Below are positions 11,016-22,041 of a DNA stretch of 64,000 bases, piece after piece. Origin of the DNA: Codonopsis lanceolata (Eukaryota > Streptophyta > Magnoliopsida > Asterales > Campanulaceae). Position 1 is the stretch's first letter. The number at the start of each line of letters is the position of its first letter. The position numbers were made by a program, and so were the translations under genes. Under the pieces are notes generated by a model. That model worked only from the letters and a program-made list of their open reading frames with translations, was not told the DNA's origin and made no database searches. The DNA lies in NCBI GenBank assembly GCA_013146195.2, contig CM028380.1:86058049-86122048 (forward strand), given 5' to 3'.

Positions 11016-11994
11016 TTATAATTGTCGTGTTTCTTAATTTTTCTTTTTAAGAATGTTTACCACTTTACACTTTTTTTTATTTATAGTCACATCCACAAGA
11101 ACTTTACAAGAAACTAAATATTATATCAATATTTATATGAGTAAGGCTATTAATACCCCCAATATATACTTCATGCACCCCCAATATTTGAAGGAAGCAA
11201 TGAATATCTAAAAAAAATCAAGTGTTGCTTTTAAACTTGAAACAGATCTTCATAGCCTTGTGTTTGATCTTGATCTCAACGGTAAAAATTGCACATATTA
11301 AATGCATTTTGAATGCATTAAATGCATATAGTTGTTTGATATGTGCTTGATTGGATCGAACACCAACTTCCGTTCTATAAATGGCGTCAGGCTGTATATT
11401 ACTACAAATGGATAGACAAAAGGTTGCAAATAATATAATTGTTCTATGACATTACCCAAAATGGGACCAAGGACAAACATACGCACGTGTTAGTCATATC
11501 CATATACTTGAAGCAATTTGGCCTTGTTGATATAGCAGATTTCACACAGCAGACTTCTGGACTAATATGAATTATGATGTTTCTAAATTTGATGTCTTCA
11601 TACTTAATCTAAATTCTAAAGATCATTGTCACGCTAACTAGTGTACATACCATTTATCCAAATCTATAAGACCTTGATTCAGTTACAAGCAAATTTACTA
11701 TATTCCAAACGAGAGAACAGTGGAATCTATAGTAGAAAGGATTTAGTGATATTCGAAGAGAGAGGGGGACATTGAATTATAGAAGGGTAGCCAAAAGAGC
11801 ATGAAGAGGGTATTTACACTAGGGGTGTAAGTCGAAACTATTAAACCATCGAACCAAACTAAACCAAGCCTGTTTGTTTGGTTCGGTTTTGGCTTAGGTT
11901 TCAAAATTGAAAACAGTTCATGTGTGTTCGTGGTCTTTTACATCAAATTAGACCAAACCAAACCAAAATTTAAATATTATTATTTATCTATTTA
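11016..11994. other. Intergenic DNA with an old repeat fragment
   Basis: No gene is recognised. AGGGGTGTAAGTCGAAAC at about 11821, followed by GGTTCGGTTTTGG-type sequence up to about 11970, resembles the end of a hAT-type MITE such as the one at 55432-56191, but a partner end is not clear. Confidence 0.4.
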
Positions 11995-12320
11995 CTATTC
12001 CTTCCATCCCAAAATTATAGGGCCTTGCGTATGTGGCTCGTAATTAAAGTAGTATAAAAAAGTTAGGGTAAGTGATAAAAGTGTTATCCTAAAAAAGAAA
12101 GTTTAAAGCAAGACAATTACTCTCTCCATTTTCAAATTATTGTCTACCTTTCCTTTTTGGTCAATTCTTAAATAATTGTCCTATTTCAAAACTTTATATT
12201 TTAGGAAAATACTTTTATCTTTTTACCATTACTTTTTTTACATACTTTAATTATGACCATATATTCAAGGGTATTAAAGGAAACCACACATTTCACCAAT
12301 AATTTTGGGACGGAGAAAAT
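11995..12320. mobile_element. Stowaway-like (Tc1/Mariner) MITE
   Basis: The left end CTATTCCTTCCATCCCAAAA pairs with the inverted right end ATTTTGGGACGGAG, next to TA. An internal TCTCTCCATTTTCAAATTATTG near 12122 is a second, degenerate copy of the end. It is a non-coding remnant of the common plant Stowaway type. Confidence 0.7.
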
Positions 12321-12659
12321 ATATAATATTTATTATATAAATTTTGTGAAGTATTTTGAGCAGTTCAATCATATAAGAGCATAAACAACAAGAGTGCCAA
12401 TAAAGGTGCTTGAGGAATTATGTGGGATTCTTCAAAATAACAAAGGAGCTTGATGTGTGCTTGTTCAAGCAAAAGGGGAATGAGGAGCTTCTTTAGCTCC
12501 CGGTGCTAAGCCAACCAATTGGAAGTAAAATGACATAGTTTTGGATAAAAATAGTACAAAACGATTTTGTTTTTAAAATAAAATAATTTCAAGCCCGCCA
12601 ATAGCCTTTGACAGCCCCTTGCTGCTCTTCTTTCCACATGGCAGTCATTGGGTGGTTAT

Positions 12660-14240
12660 AGATACCCCAAATTCGTACCCCTAATTTATAAATGTCCTAA
12701 AAGTATGATTTATAAATTATAAATGGACTAACAAATGTTAAGTTTCTGTTAAGTTTCAGGGGGACCAAAGTTTTCAAAAGAAGAATCAAAAAGGAAGGAA
12801 ACGAACGATAAACAGCAGTGGTGGAAAATGAAACTGTTTTAAAGGGTAAAACAAGACGAGGTGCCGCCCTTACAAATCTGGGCGCCGCGCCAGAAACTGC
12901 AGAAGGCAGCGCCCATTTCTGTTTTAAAGTTTGTTGATGTTCCTTCCAAAGCCCCACTCCTTCAGCGCGATGTACAACCCTCACAAGCTCAGTGCAAAAT
13001 ATTTGTCTTCTTCCTTCGTGCTTAAGTCTACCTCCTCTCCGCCTATAAATAGAGGGCTCCCCCTCCTTCATTTGACAGATAATTTCTCTCCTTATGTTAC
13101 GTTGCCCACATATAATCTCTCTCAAAGTTCCCAGCAAAGCCTTTATCCGAGCAACCGTCCTCGCCCAAGCGAGCTGATTAATCAACGTGCCCTGTCGGTA
13201 CGCCGCCCGATTTTAGACACGACATACAACAAAATCAACAAAAACAAGTAGTTACACCGCCTGGATAGAGAGGTGGAAAGTCACAAATACAAGCAATTAC
13301 GCTGCCCGAATAGAGAGGTGGAAAGCAACAAATTAATACAAGCAATTACGCCGCCTGAATTTCAACAACAAACAACAAACAAAAACAAGAAAAAGATTTT
13401 CTTTCCCAGAAGGACATGGGAAGCACATGTAGACCGCCTAGAGGGTTTAAGCCTATGCATATACCGGGTTCAAACACTCACGCTCCAAAAGGTAAGTTCT
13501 GCCCCCATAATAATTTATTCTAATCTATAAATAAAATATAGATATTTAATTAGTTTATTTTATGTTTTTACTTTAATATAGAAATAATTATATTTTCTTA
13601 TTATTTAATTAGTTTCTGTTCTGTTTTTACTTTAATATAGAAATAGTTATACTTTCTTACTATTTAATTAGTTTCCTTTCCGTTTTTACTTTAATGTAAA
13701 GAAGTTATAATTTCTTCCAGTTTAATTAGTTTCTTTTCTATTTATACTTCAAATGTAGAAATAGTTATATTTCTTATTTTTTAATAAGTTTCTTTCCAGT
13801 TTATACATGTAATATAAATAAGTTGTATTGTTAGCATAGCTATTTTATTATTAAGATAGCTATCAAAAAATGTTGTTATTATTCTCTAATTTTATTATTG
13901 CAGTTGTATCTTTACTTTATTTTATTTAAGTAAAATGTAACGTAACTTTTCTTTATTTCTTTTTGTTATACATAAATCTATCTTTTTAAACCAAAATATA
14001 TAAAATAAAACAAGCATATTGACAAACTCATTATGAGACCGAAAGGGCGAGTTGAATGCTTAATCTCTTCCTACTTCGTAACTTAGCCCTAGAACCATAC
14101 ATTCTGGTATTTTTTTTTGTTTTTCTCTGTATAACCATAAAAAAGAGGTGACAACTCTATAAACACACTTTTGAGTCCACAACGAGACCGTACATATTCC
14201 ACACACTCAAAGTTTTGCAACCACACACTTTGTAGTAGCG
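12660..14240. other. Unidentified insert with promoter-like and tandem-repeat parts
   Basis: It is present in T4 but absent from the sister copy at 57.6 kb, so it was probably inserted. A canonical TATAAATAGAGGGC lies at 13044-13057 on the plus strand. A leader-like region with repeated CGCCTGGATAGAGAGGTGGAAAG-type motifs (13258-13325) follows, and CCAAAAGGTAAGTTC near 13486 could be a splice donor. Flanking GTGGT is seen on both sides, but this is too short to prove a target duplication. It could be a solo LTR of an unknown family, a captured gene promoter or an old pararetroviral leader; none is shown. Confidence 0.35.
13545..13836. repeat. Five tandem copies of a 59-bp repeat
   Basis: TTTAATTAGTTTC (or a close variant) starts at 13545, 13604, 13663, 13721 and 13780. 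Each is followed by TTTTTACTTTAATATAGAAA and TTATATTTTCTTA-like sequence. The units are diverged by point changes, so the array is not very recent. Confidence 0.85.
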
Positions 14241-14624
14241 AGGAAAGTTTGAAATAAGATTCTCATAGTGGTCCAAATTAATTTTCCTCCTTTGCTATTC
14301 ATAATCAATTTTTAGCCATAAAAATAATTTTTAATTTTTTTTTGAATTAAAGTACAAATTTTTACCTATAAATAAAAACTTTGTTTGTTTATTTTGGATA
14401 TCAAAAAAATCTATAATTTTTTGAAGTTTCTAGCTATTTTATTTGTTGTTATAAGTATAATATTAAATTAATAAATATAAAGATGGTGGAGTATGTAAAA
14501 GTATTGAAATTTGTACATTGTTGGAAGGGTATTCTTGTTGGGGAGCTTAATGGAATTTTTGTAATAAATTTTTTAAAAAATGAAGCTTAAGCTCCCCAAA
14601 TTGGGGAGCATTGTTGTACATGCT

Positions 14625-15890
14625 TGATAGACGTATTTTATACATCCATATCGGGTACTTTTATGACTTAAAATGAGCAATTCCACGAGGTTTTTGAATA
14701 ATGATATGTGTTTTGAACTATATTGTGAGTTTCAAGGCTTTAGGTGAACTTTTGGGATTTATGAAGCTTTTAGTGAAGATTTCGAGGAAGGGTGCAAAGT
14801 GCAAAGTTAGAAAAGATGCAAAAGGAAGAATATGGAGACCTTGCGGTCGCAAGGCCAAAAGACCTTGCCTCCGCAAGGTGACCAGTATGCAGCATTGCCC
14901 GACCAATACCCTTGCGGACGCAAGGTGAAATCTTCATGCGTCCGCAAGGTCCCCAGAACCGACTTTACGGGGTCTTTGACCTGGATTGAACCTCCTATTC
15001 CTCTACAACACCTTGGTATAAATAAAGGACGATAGCCAAAGCCTAAGGACGTCCATAAAGTGTTAGGAAACAGCTCTAACATAGATTTTAGTTTGTATTA
15101 CGTAGATTAGTCATTATAATTACAGTTTTGAAGATCGATCCATGTATTCCTTCATCTCATTGTGCAGTTCACCTTCAAGGATGAACTAACTGTCCATTAA
15201 TCAAAGAGTTGGGAGGTAACTTGTATCGAATCTATGACTTAATATATATTTTTATTCATTCAATTCTTGTTGATCATGGTGTTTATCAACCCCTTTATTA
15301 TCTAGCTTTGACCAAATGAATGGAATCGCAAGTAATAAAGGCCTAGAGGTGCGGATATCTGCACGGCCATATGCATATGTCGTACACTGGCTCACCATCA
15401 TGATAAATTGAACCTATCGATGCACGAGAGTGATAAGTTAGGGTCAGGTTCATATATATGACCTAAGTGACGGTTAGGTTCCATATGTTCTTGTGCATAG
15501 GATATAGAATGGATAAATTATTTGGAGATGGAAACTGAACGGTAATTTGACAAGCTATATCTATCTTTCGTGAACGAACCCAAGTTATTGAATGATACTT
15601 TATCTAAATAAGCAATAGAGTAGATGCAAGTGAAACCCTAATCCTAGATTTCCCTCTTCCATCAGATCTTTACAACTGTGATTGCTGCCTAGTTTAATTA
15701 GATTTACTGTTTTAGTAGAATAATTAGTTTAGAAAAAATAAATAAAACCCCCCTTAGTTTAAAATTGCTATCGATATTCTTGTCATTCGTATTCTTCTTG
15801 TCTCTGTAGTTTGACCCTTGCTTTCTAAGCTATTCTACGATAGTCTTGTCCACTTGCAAAGAAATAATTAAAATAAGACACTATCAAGTT
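14625..15890 (+). mobile_element. 5' LTR of Athila copy 1 (Ty3 type)
   Basis: It begins TGATAGACGTATTTTATACA and ends ACACTATCA, directly before a tRNA-Asp primer site. Its TATA box TATAAATA is at 15017-15024. Upstream lie four quasi-palindromes around a GCGGNCGC-like core: CTTGCGGTCGCAAG (14840-14853), CTTGCCTCCGCAAG (14864-14877), CTTGCGGACGCAAG (14911-14924) and CATGCGTCCGCAAG (14935-14948). No 3' LTR of this copy is in the window. Confidence 0.85.
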
Positions 15891-15896
15891 TTTGGA

Positions 15897-15914
15897 GCCG
15901 TTGTCGGGGACAAG
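15897..15914 (+). promoter_or_regulatory. Primer-binding site, tRNA-Asp type
   Basis: TGGAGCCGTTGTCGGGGA differs at two places from the complement of the plant tRNA-Asp 3' end. It begins six bases after the LTR end. Athila elements typically use this primer. Confidence 0.8.
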
Positions 15915-16039
15915 CTAGTTTGCGTAGTTAGTTTGTTGGTAGCGTTGTTTTAAATTCAGTTTTTTAAAAAATAAAAATACAAAAATATTTTATTTCATTT
16001 GTTCTTAGTTGTTAGTTTTTATTTGTTTTATTTGTTTTT

Positions 16040-16323
16040 ATGCACGATCGTAGATCTCTAAATCCTAAGCTGGTAGAATTAAATCAAAATATAAATAATC
16101 TTGGAAAGAATCAGGAAGATCCTGACAATTTGGAAAACCAGCCTATTAATCAAGAACAGTTGAATCGAGAGGATCATCTGGTTGATCCTACAATGGATAA
16201 CAACAACAACCCTAAAAACCTGGTTCCTCCGGTAAATGTGAATCAAAGAAGGGAAGAACCTGCTGATAGAAATATGGAAGTAGTAATCAATCAAAGAACT
16301 ATAAGTGATTATGGTCGTCCCAT
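16040..16323 (+). pseudogene. Athila gag, N-terminal fragment (copy 1)
   Basis: It begins MHDRRSLNPKL, asparagine-rich, and matches the gag start of Athila copy 2 (MHSRRSLNP at 28133) through the RT(I/M)xDY motif. It is cut at codon 95 or so by the end of the SIRE-like LTR at 16324. The rest of this Athila copy is absent from the window, so the junction also involves a deletion or rearrangement. Gag would form the capsid of the particle. Confidence 0.8.
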
Positions 16324-17544
16324 TGTTGGTCCCGAAGTAGGCTCAATCTAGGCTAGAAGGGGGGGGGTTGAATAGCCTAGATATGTTTTTATAAAACTTT
16401 TCTTCTAAGAACACTTCTTAAAGATTTTAGAGAGTTTGAAGAAGAAATGTTAAGGCAGCGGAAACAGAATATATTAAGGATTAGCAGGACTGCTGTTAAG
16501 GTAGTGCAGAAACTGTAACTGTTAAACACAGGCAGTTAAGTGGAGTACTAAGAACAGTTCAGACAGTACACAGGAATTTGAAGTGGTTCGTACTGTGAAT
16601 AGTACTACATCCACTACCAAAGTGGTTAGCTTTGGATTTTAAAAGTGCATTTGTTTATCCACTAGGTTTATGACTTAGATCTCTAATGGATCGTGTACAA
16701 AATGAGTTTTTAACCAAGTGTATAAAGGTGAGAGAGACAATCAATGAATAATTGTTCTCTTCACGTGCAGAATTAAAGAACAGTTTAAAGACAAACTAAA
16801 TGAAGCTGAAAACGAATTTAAGATGGCAGATCTGCAGCTTCAGAAAGTTTGGTGAAGTGTTAGCCCTTGTCCTTTGATCTCTTGAATGCTTGAGTGATGA
16901 AGATGAAGCTTGAGAGTTAATGCGCAAGAGTTGTTTTTTTCAGATCTTCAACACTTGAATATATATACCAGGAAGAGACCTTTTGACCGTTGGTTTAAAA
17001 TCAGAGATAATTGAGTCCAACGTTCCTTTGCATTGAATGCAATTCGGCGCTTTGGGTTAAGAAACAGCCACAGTCATCAGAGATGCAGTGTGCAGAGAAG
17101 ACATTACTAAACAGAGTAATGTTTCAGAGTGCAGGCTTTGCAGCTTGGAAAGTCTTCTTAGCCAAAACGGGTAATGTCTTCGATCTTGATTTTCGGGATT
17201 GATGCAGACAGGTTGTCATCATGCAGAGTTGACTTCTTGAAAAATAATCTGGTGAAGACATAATGACTAGATATTTTCGAAAATATCTAAATAGGTGTAC
17301 ACGTGTCATTGTTTCTTGATTTTGGCCAATTTTGATTTTCCGCTATTTGAGCAGACTTCAAAGTCTGCTGGTCCTTCACTGTAGAAGCTTCTTTGTTGGG
17401 CGCCTAAGAACTAACACTTAGAAACTATTCTAAACAAAGTGATTCTAAGACAGCAGTTGCCACACTAATCGATGCAGACCTTTTAGCCTCTTGTACAATA
17501 GAATCGTAAGATGACTCAACCAAATCTAATCATAGGAATCAACA
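16324..17544 (-). mobile_element. 3' LTR of the SIRE-like Copia element
   Basis: Read on the minus strand it begins TGTTGATTCCTATG, just after a purine tract, and ends GGGACCAACA. Near the end is CTATTCAACCCCC, typical of SIRE-group LTRs. It shares the end region with the solo LTR at 30367-32419 (plus strand TGTTGG...GCTAGAGGTGGGGGG). On its outer side it abuts broken Athila gag with no target duplication. Confidence 0.75.
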
Positions 17545-17557
17545 ATCTCCTCCTATT
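17545..17557 (-). promoter_or_regulatory. Polypurine tract of the SIRE-like element
   Basis: The minus strand reads AAATAGGAGGAGAT immediately before the LTR start TGTTGATTCC. This is the usual place and composition of a second-strand primer in plant Copia elements. Confidence 0.7.
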
Positions 17558-18054
17558 TGGTTGATGTCATCATCTCGCCTGGCGAACTTTGAATCATGCA
17601 CCGAGATAATAGTATGTCTTAAGGAAATTTTTATTAAGAGCGGACATACCTCTCGAGAAGCGAAGTCTTAGTAGAGATAACTAGACTAAGTACTTACAGG
17701 ATAAAAGCATTAAGATAAAGTACTTAAGAAGAGCAAGGTTTAAATCTATGAGATAAGTATGCATGCAGATATAAAGATTTAAACGCGAAGTTTAAATTGA
17801 GCAGATATATCATGAAGAAGCAATTTAAACTTTGAGACATCTGATTAAACAAGTTTAAACAGCGAAGTTTTGGCAAAACAAAGATGGTTTAACAACGAGA
17901 TACAGAACAAAATACCACGAATCGAAAAGATTAGGTGATGCGTCTTCGCTCTAAGTAGTCTCCAACCCAGATTCTGATTCTGTCATTGAGGCGCTCTCGT
18001 AGCCGGTTCTGTTCCTCAATCAGGGCTTGATTCAAGAAGTGAGTAGCTCTCTCC

Positions 18055-20423
18055 TCACGATGGCACCAACCCTACGTTCGGCGGCAGCTCTGCATCGGCT
18101 TCTTCGACGAGGCGAAGATTGGTGAAATCGGCAAGAACCTCTCGTCGGCTAAGAATTGCTCGAGCCATGCCGGTTTTGAGCTCATTGAAAAGGCCACGAA
18201 TGCTGATTTGTTGAGAGTGCAGCATCCCGATCAGAGCAGCTTGTTGATCTTGAACTAGGAACCTGTGAGTTGTGAAGGCCCGGCGAAGGTCGTTCACTAG
18301 TTGATCAACAATCTTCCCGATGTCAAAAATGGTGGCATGAGTAGCATTGAGGCGTAGTTGAGCACATCAATCTGCGTGCCATAGAAGCATCTGTTGGTGG
18401 GCGAGTCGTTGTTTGCTCGAAGAAGCTCGAAATGGCGGGGATCGATGGCGGTGGTAGGTAGAAAGGGTTAAGGTTAATGGAGATATGGTGGTGGAAGGAT
18501 GATGGCGGGGTTTGGAGAAAGAGCGGATGAAGCGGGGTGATTAGCAGGTAGTAGGTGGAGGAGAAGAGGGTTTGGAATCAACCTCAATGTCGGTGGCTAA
18601 GGCTGGCGGAGAGTGAAGCGAAGAAGAAGAGGATGCTTCTAAGAGGTAAGAAGGGAAGGGATAGTCGGGTAGAAGGACAAAGTTAGGAGGGGAAGTAGAA
18701 GGGTAAAGAAGATCAGAAATAGATGAGAAGTCAAACAGAAAGGAATGGGTAGCAGAAGAGATGGAAGGAAAGAGAATTTGGTAGAGATCAGAAGAAATGG
18801 AGATAGGGGTAAGATATTGAGAAATAGGGGGGAAGATTTCGGGTAGAAATGCGGTTTGGTAAAGAAGAGTAGAGATGTGAGGGGCAAGAGGAGAGAAATG
18901 GTCAGGCATAGAAAAGGAAGGAGAGGAGGTGGATGGAGCAGAGGTGGAAAGCACGGGTACAATGGCTAAGGAGGTGTCTGGAAGAATGGTGGAGATGGGT
19001 TCAGGTGAATGGGGTGGAGAAGGGATAGAGTCTCGAGGTGGAGAGGGTGATGGAGCCACAGACTTCTTACGAAGTCTGCGTTTCTTTGGTTTTGGAGTAG
19101 GTGAAGAATGCTCCTCCTCAACAACAGCAGGGGTTGAAGAGGGAACAGGGGAAGAAGGAGTGGCGGTCTCCTCCCCAGCCAGGCATGTTGAAGAAGTGAG
19201 TGGAGGGGAGGAAGAAGATATGGGAGAAGAAGGTGGTATGAATGGAATGAAGGGTTCAGAAGGTTCAACACGTTTGGATTTTCGTTTGCGGGAACGAAGG
19301 GGAGCAACTTCTGGATCAGCACCCTCTTCGGGCACTGGAGTAGGAGCAGATGGAGCAGCAGTGTTCTTTTTCCTCTTTGAAGGAGGACCAGCAGGCGGGG
19401 CAGCAGCAGAGCTAGTAGAGGAAGCAACTTTCCTCTTTTTGGGGGGCTCCTCCTCGGCGAGAAAGCTTCTTCTTCTTGTGAGTTGAGGGAGGCTGGATCG
19501 GCGATCTTGGAGGCGGCCTTGGCCAGCGGCTTCTTTTGAGAGCTTCTTGCTCAACTGCTTTGCTATAAAAGAGTCCACGGTTGTTTCAGGATTGATCCTG
19601 ATGACTTTAAGAGGTGGGGGCTTCAGGGCATGGACAATGACTAAAGGGTGAAGACCCTGCTGGATTCTCTTCTCGTTCTTCAGCTTTTGATAATTGATGA
19701 TGAAGGTGCTGGTAAACTGGATCGATTTCTGAACCTTCTTCTTCTCAAAGTTGAACATATGAGTGAGAAGTGTCGTGTTGGACCGAAGAAGAGTGTTGAT
19801 AAGCGACAAAGGCCTTACGCTTGAGAAGCCTTTGCTTGGCATCACGGCGGCTCAAAGATGATCTGAGCCCAGTTGAGTCTGATGTTGAGAACGACAGCAG
19901 ATGTATACTCCAGCTGGTCTGAGGTCATGATGTCGTGGGTGCCATTTTTGAAGATTAGGCTCTTGTCAAACAAGTGGCTGATGAAGTAGACATCGTCCTC
20001 AAACAAAGTTCGTTTCATTTTAGCAGCAGCCTCTCTTGGTGTGTTCTCACCACGCATGTAGGACCATGTCGTGGTCTTTTCAGCATCGGTGAGAGAGGTA
20101 GGGCCATCGAATTCTACGCCAATGATCTTGGCAATTCGGGAGGCTGAGATGGTAAAGTTAACGATTCGGCGATGGGCGTGATGGAAGACCGTGATTCATT
20201 TACATGGCCGTGCGGAAAAATTCTTGACTAGCATATAGCTGAAATCTACATCTTCCAGCATGAACAGTGGCAGAATGCCAGACTGGTTCAGATCGTCCAT
20301 TATCTTGACTCCAGAGGCATAAGCACGAACAGATGGTTCGTCAATGCACATCCCTGGGTGATACGTGGATGAGGCGATTTGGAAAGTCGGGAACAATGCG
20401 AGAGAAGTTCGGCCTAAAGGCAT
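18055..20423 (-). pseudogene. SIRE-like third ORF (env position), broken
   Basis: The reading runs from 20423 to 18055 on the minus strand with frame changes near 20200, 19845 and before 18300. The first part (20423-19842) is globular, with motifs VNFTISASRIAKIIGVEFDG and TSDQLEYTSAVVLNIRLNWA. Its pattern resembles the plant transposon-associated domain found in the Athila third ORF at 37235-38095. The second part (19845-18541, 434 residues) becomes rich in Ser/Pro and holds basic clusters KRKK, RSRKRKSKR and KPKKRRLRKK, likely nuclear-localisation or nucleic-acid-binding tracts. No signal peptide or convincing membrane segment is seen, so envelope function is doubtful. It is preceded by its own promoter-like region at 20700-20881. 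Confidence 0.6.
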
Positions 20424-20701
20424 TTCAGAAATTAGGGCAAAATCTCAATAATTCAGAATATAAACACAGTTAAGCATATGAGCCCTAAAAATTTCATGAA
20501 GAACCACATCCAGATCAAATGTAACTTGAAATACAAAAATCGACTGTGTAAGAACATTCATAAGAAGATATGAACAGCAAAATTTGAAGATTTAAAAGAG
20601 ATGAAGCAAACAGTTACATGAACAGTCAATAATGGCAACGATACAGATAAGAGAGCATAACTTAGCTTACACTGAGATTACTAAGTTAGGGTTCGAAATT
20701 T

Positions 20702-20881
20702 CTTACCATTTTCGAAGATTTGCAGAAGAAGAAGACAAAAGTGAAGCGAATCTGCGAAATAAACTAACGAGCAGGCGAAGGAGCGAGAAAAATTGTAGAG
20801 AAGTAGACTTTAGAGAGAGAGAGAGAATAGAAAGAGACAGTTTTGGTAAAAAGAACTTTTTGGCGGTTGAGGGTTTATAAA
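20702..20881 (-). promoter_or_regulatory. Promoter-like start region before the SIRE-like third ORF
   Basis: On the minus strand TTTATAAA (20881-20874) is followed about 48 nt later by a CT dinucleotide run (20826-20812), a pyrimidine-rich leader and AAAATGG at 20709-20707. The ATG is at once followed by GTAAGA, a perfect splice donor. A possible acceptor CCTTTAG lies just before the third ORF at about 20414. This looks like a TATA promoter with a first exon ending at the start codon. It is seen in sequence only. Confidence 0.45.
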
Positions 20882-21255
20882 GGGGCGTGCCATCAGTCAT
20901 AGAGACTTGTGAAACGTCATTAAGTCAGTCGCCTTTTAGATGACAAGACTTAATGAATGACGGCTTTTAGGAAAGAGAAAAGTGCCTTTTCAAATATACA
21001 CTCAACCAATTTTCGAAATTAGTCCCTCTCAATTTGCATAAGCCTCCCTCCCAAAATTATAGTTTAAAAAGCTTATTTATCTTCCAGTGACTTTAGAAAT
21101 TCTCGATTTTGAAATAATAAGTCGCTTAAGAATAAATTTGCAAGTCTGCTTAAAATAAATTTTCAAATGCTTAAAATAAATTTTCAAGTCTGCTTAAAAA
21201 TTTTAAGAAAAATTATTTTGGAAATATTATAATGAAAAGTTAATTTAGATAAAAT

Positions 21256-22041
21256 TTAAGCAGTCGGGTCAAGCATACCAAGCTCTCCCCTTAGATAAGC
21301 AAACATGTCTGCTTCTAGAGCTTTGGTGAAGATGTCTGCTAGTTGATGGTCAGTTGAAATATACTTCATACTAATGTTTCTCTTTTCTACATTGTCCCTT
21401 AGAAAGTGATATCGAACATCGATATGCTTTGTCTTGGAGTGCATCACGGGATTGTATGTGATAGAGATCGCTGAGGTGTTATCACACATGATTGGGCAGT
21501 CTGCTACTTTGATGTCGTAGTCTACTAGCTTGTTTGATCCATAGTAGTTGTTTGGCGGCCCAGCGGCTTTTACTCAATTTGATAGTCGAGTATCCAACCA
21601 AGTTGAAAGATGATTCGGATACGGATACCTAAGTTGGTGGTATCGATCGTATTTGATGATTCTTTTGGTGCAAGAAGATGTGACTCACGAGGATCCGCTT
21701 GAAATCTAGCACACACCCAACAAAGATATGTGACACTATGTCTGTGGCGGTGAGATAAGCGAGAGATCAATTATCCCCCTATAGTGGGTGATATCAACTT
21801 TCTTTCCTTGTAAGTCCTTTGTAAGTTTGCATCTAGCGACCATTGGAGTATCAAATGTGTTTCTTTGTTTCCAATCAAATTTTTGACAAGATCTTTAGCA
21901 TACTTGGATTGGTGATGAATATTCCTTTGTTGGAATTTGAATTTGAAGACCCAAGAAGAATGTGAGTTCTCCCATCATACTCATTTGAAACTTGCCGGTC
22001 ATAAGCGTTTCAAATCGCTTACACGCCTTCTCATTTGTGGA
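21256..22041 (-). pseudogene. SIRE-like pol 3' part: RNase H, with internal deletion
   Basis: 21489-21256 is the well-kept C-terminus of Copia RNase H (MCDNTSAISITYNPVMHSKT, HIDVRYHFLRDN, ADIFTKALE). Between 22041 and 21490 the frame is broken by stops. The sequence jumps from the LVGYS motif to KQLLW-like sequence, so roughly 70 residues that normally hold the first RNase H acidic motif and STAEAEY are missing. The enzyme cannot be active. Confidence 0.8.

Larger units (their letters stand above)
12377..14624. mobile_element. Tourist-like element T4, interrupted; right tip lost to Athila copy 1
   Basis: The left part (TAAGAGCATAAACAACAAGAG ... GTGCTTGTTCAAGC) and right part (AAAGATGGTGGAGTATGTAA ... 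GCTTAAGCTCCCCAAATTGG) match, in order, the two halves of the 622-bp element at 57569-58190. The extra DNA between about 12660 and 14240 is an insert. The right tip stops at TTGTACATGCT, where the Athila LTR begins, so Athila copy 1 inserted into it. Confidence 0.7.

Noticed and set aside
12697..13185. Minus-strand open frame of 162 codons
   Set aside because: It runs antisense through a TATA box and leader-like region, and no domain is recognisable.
18929..19486. Plus-strand Gly/Glu-rich open frame of 185 codons
   Set aside because: It is the reverse of the Ser/Pro-rich third ORF of the SIRE-like element and a by-product of its biased codons.
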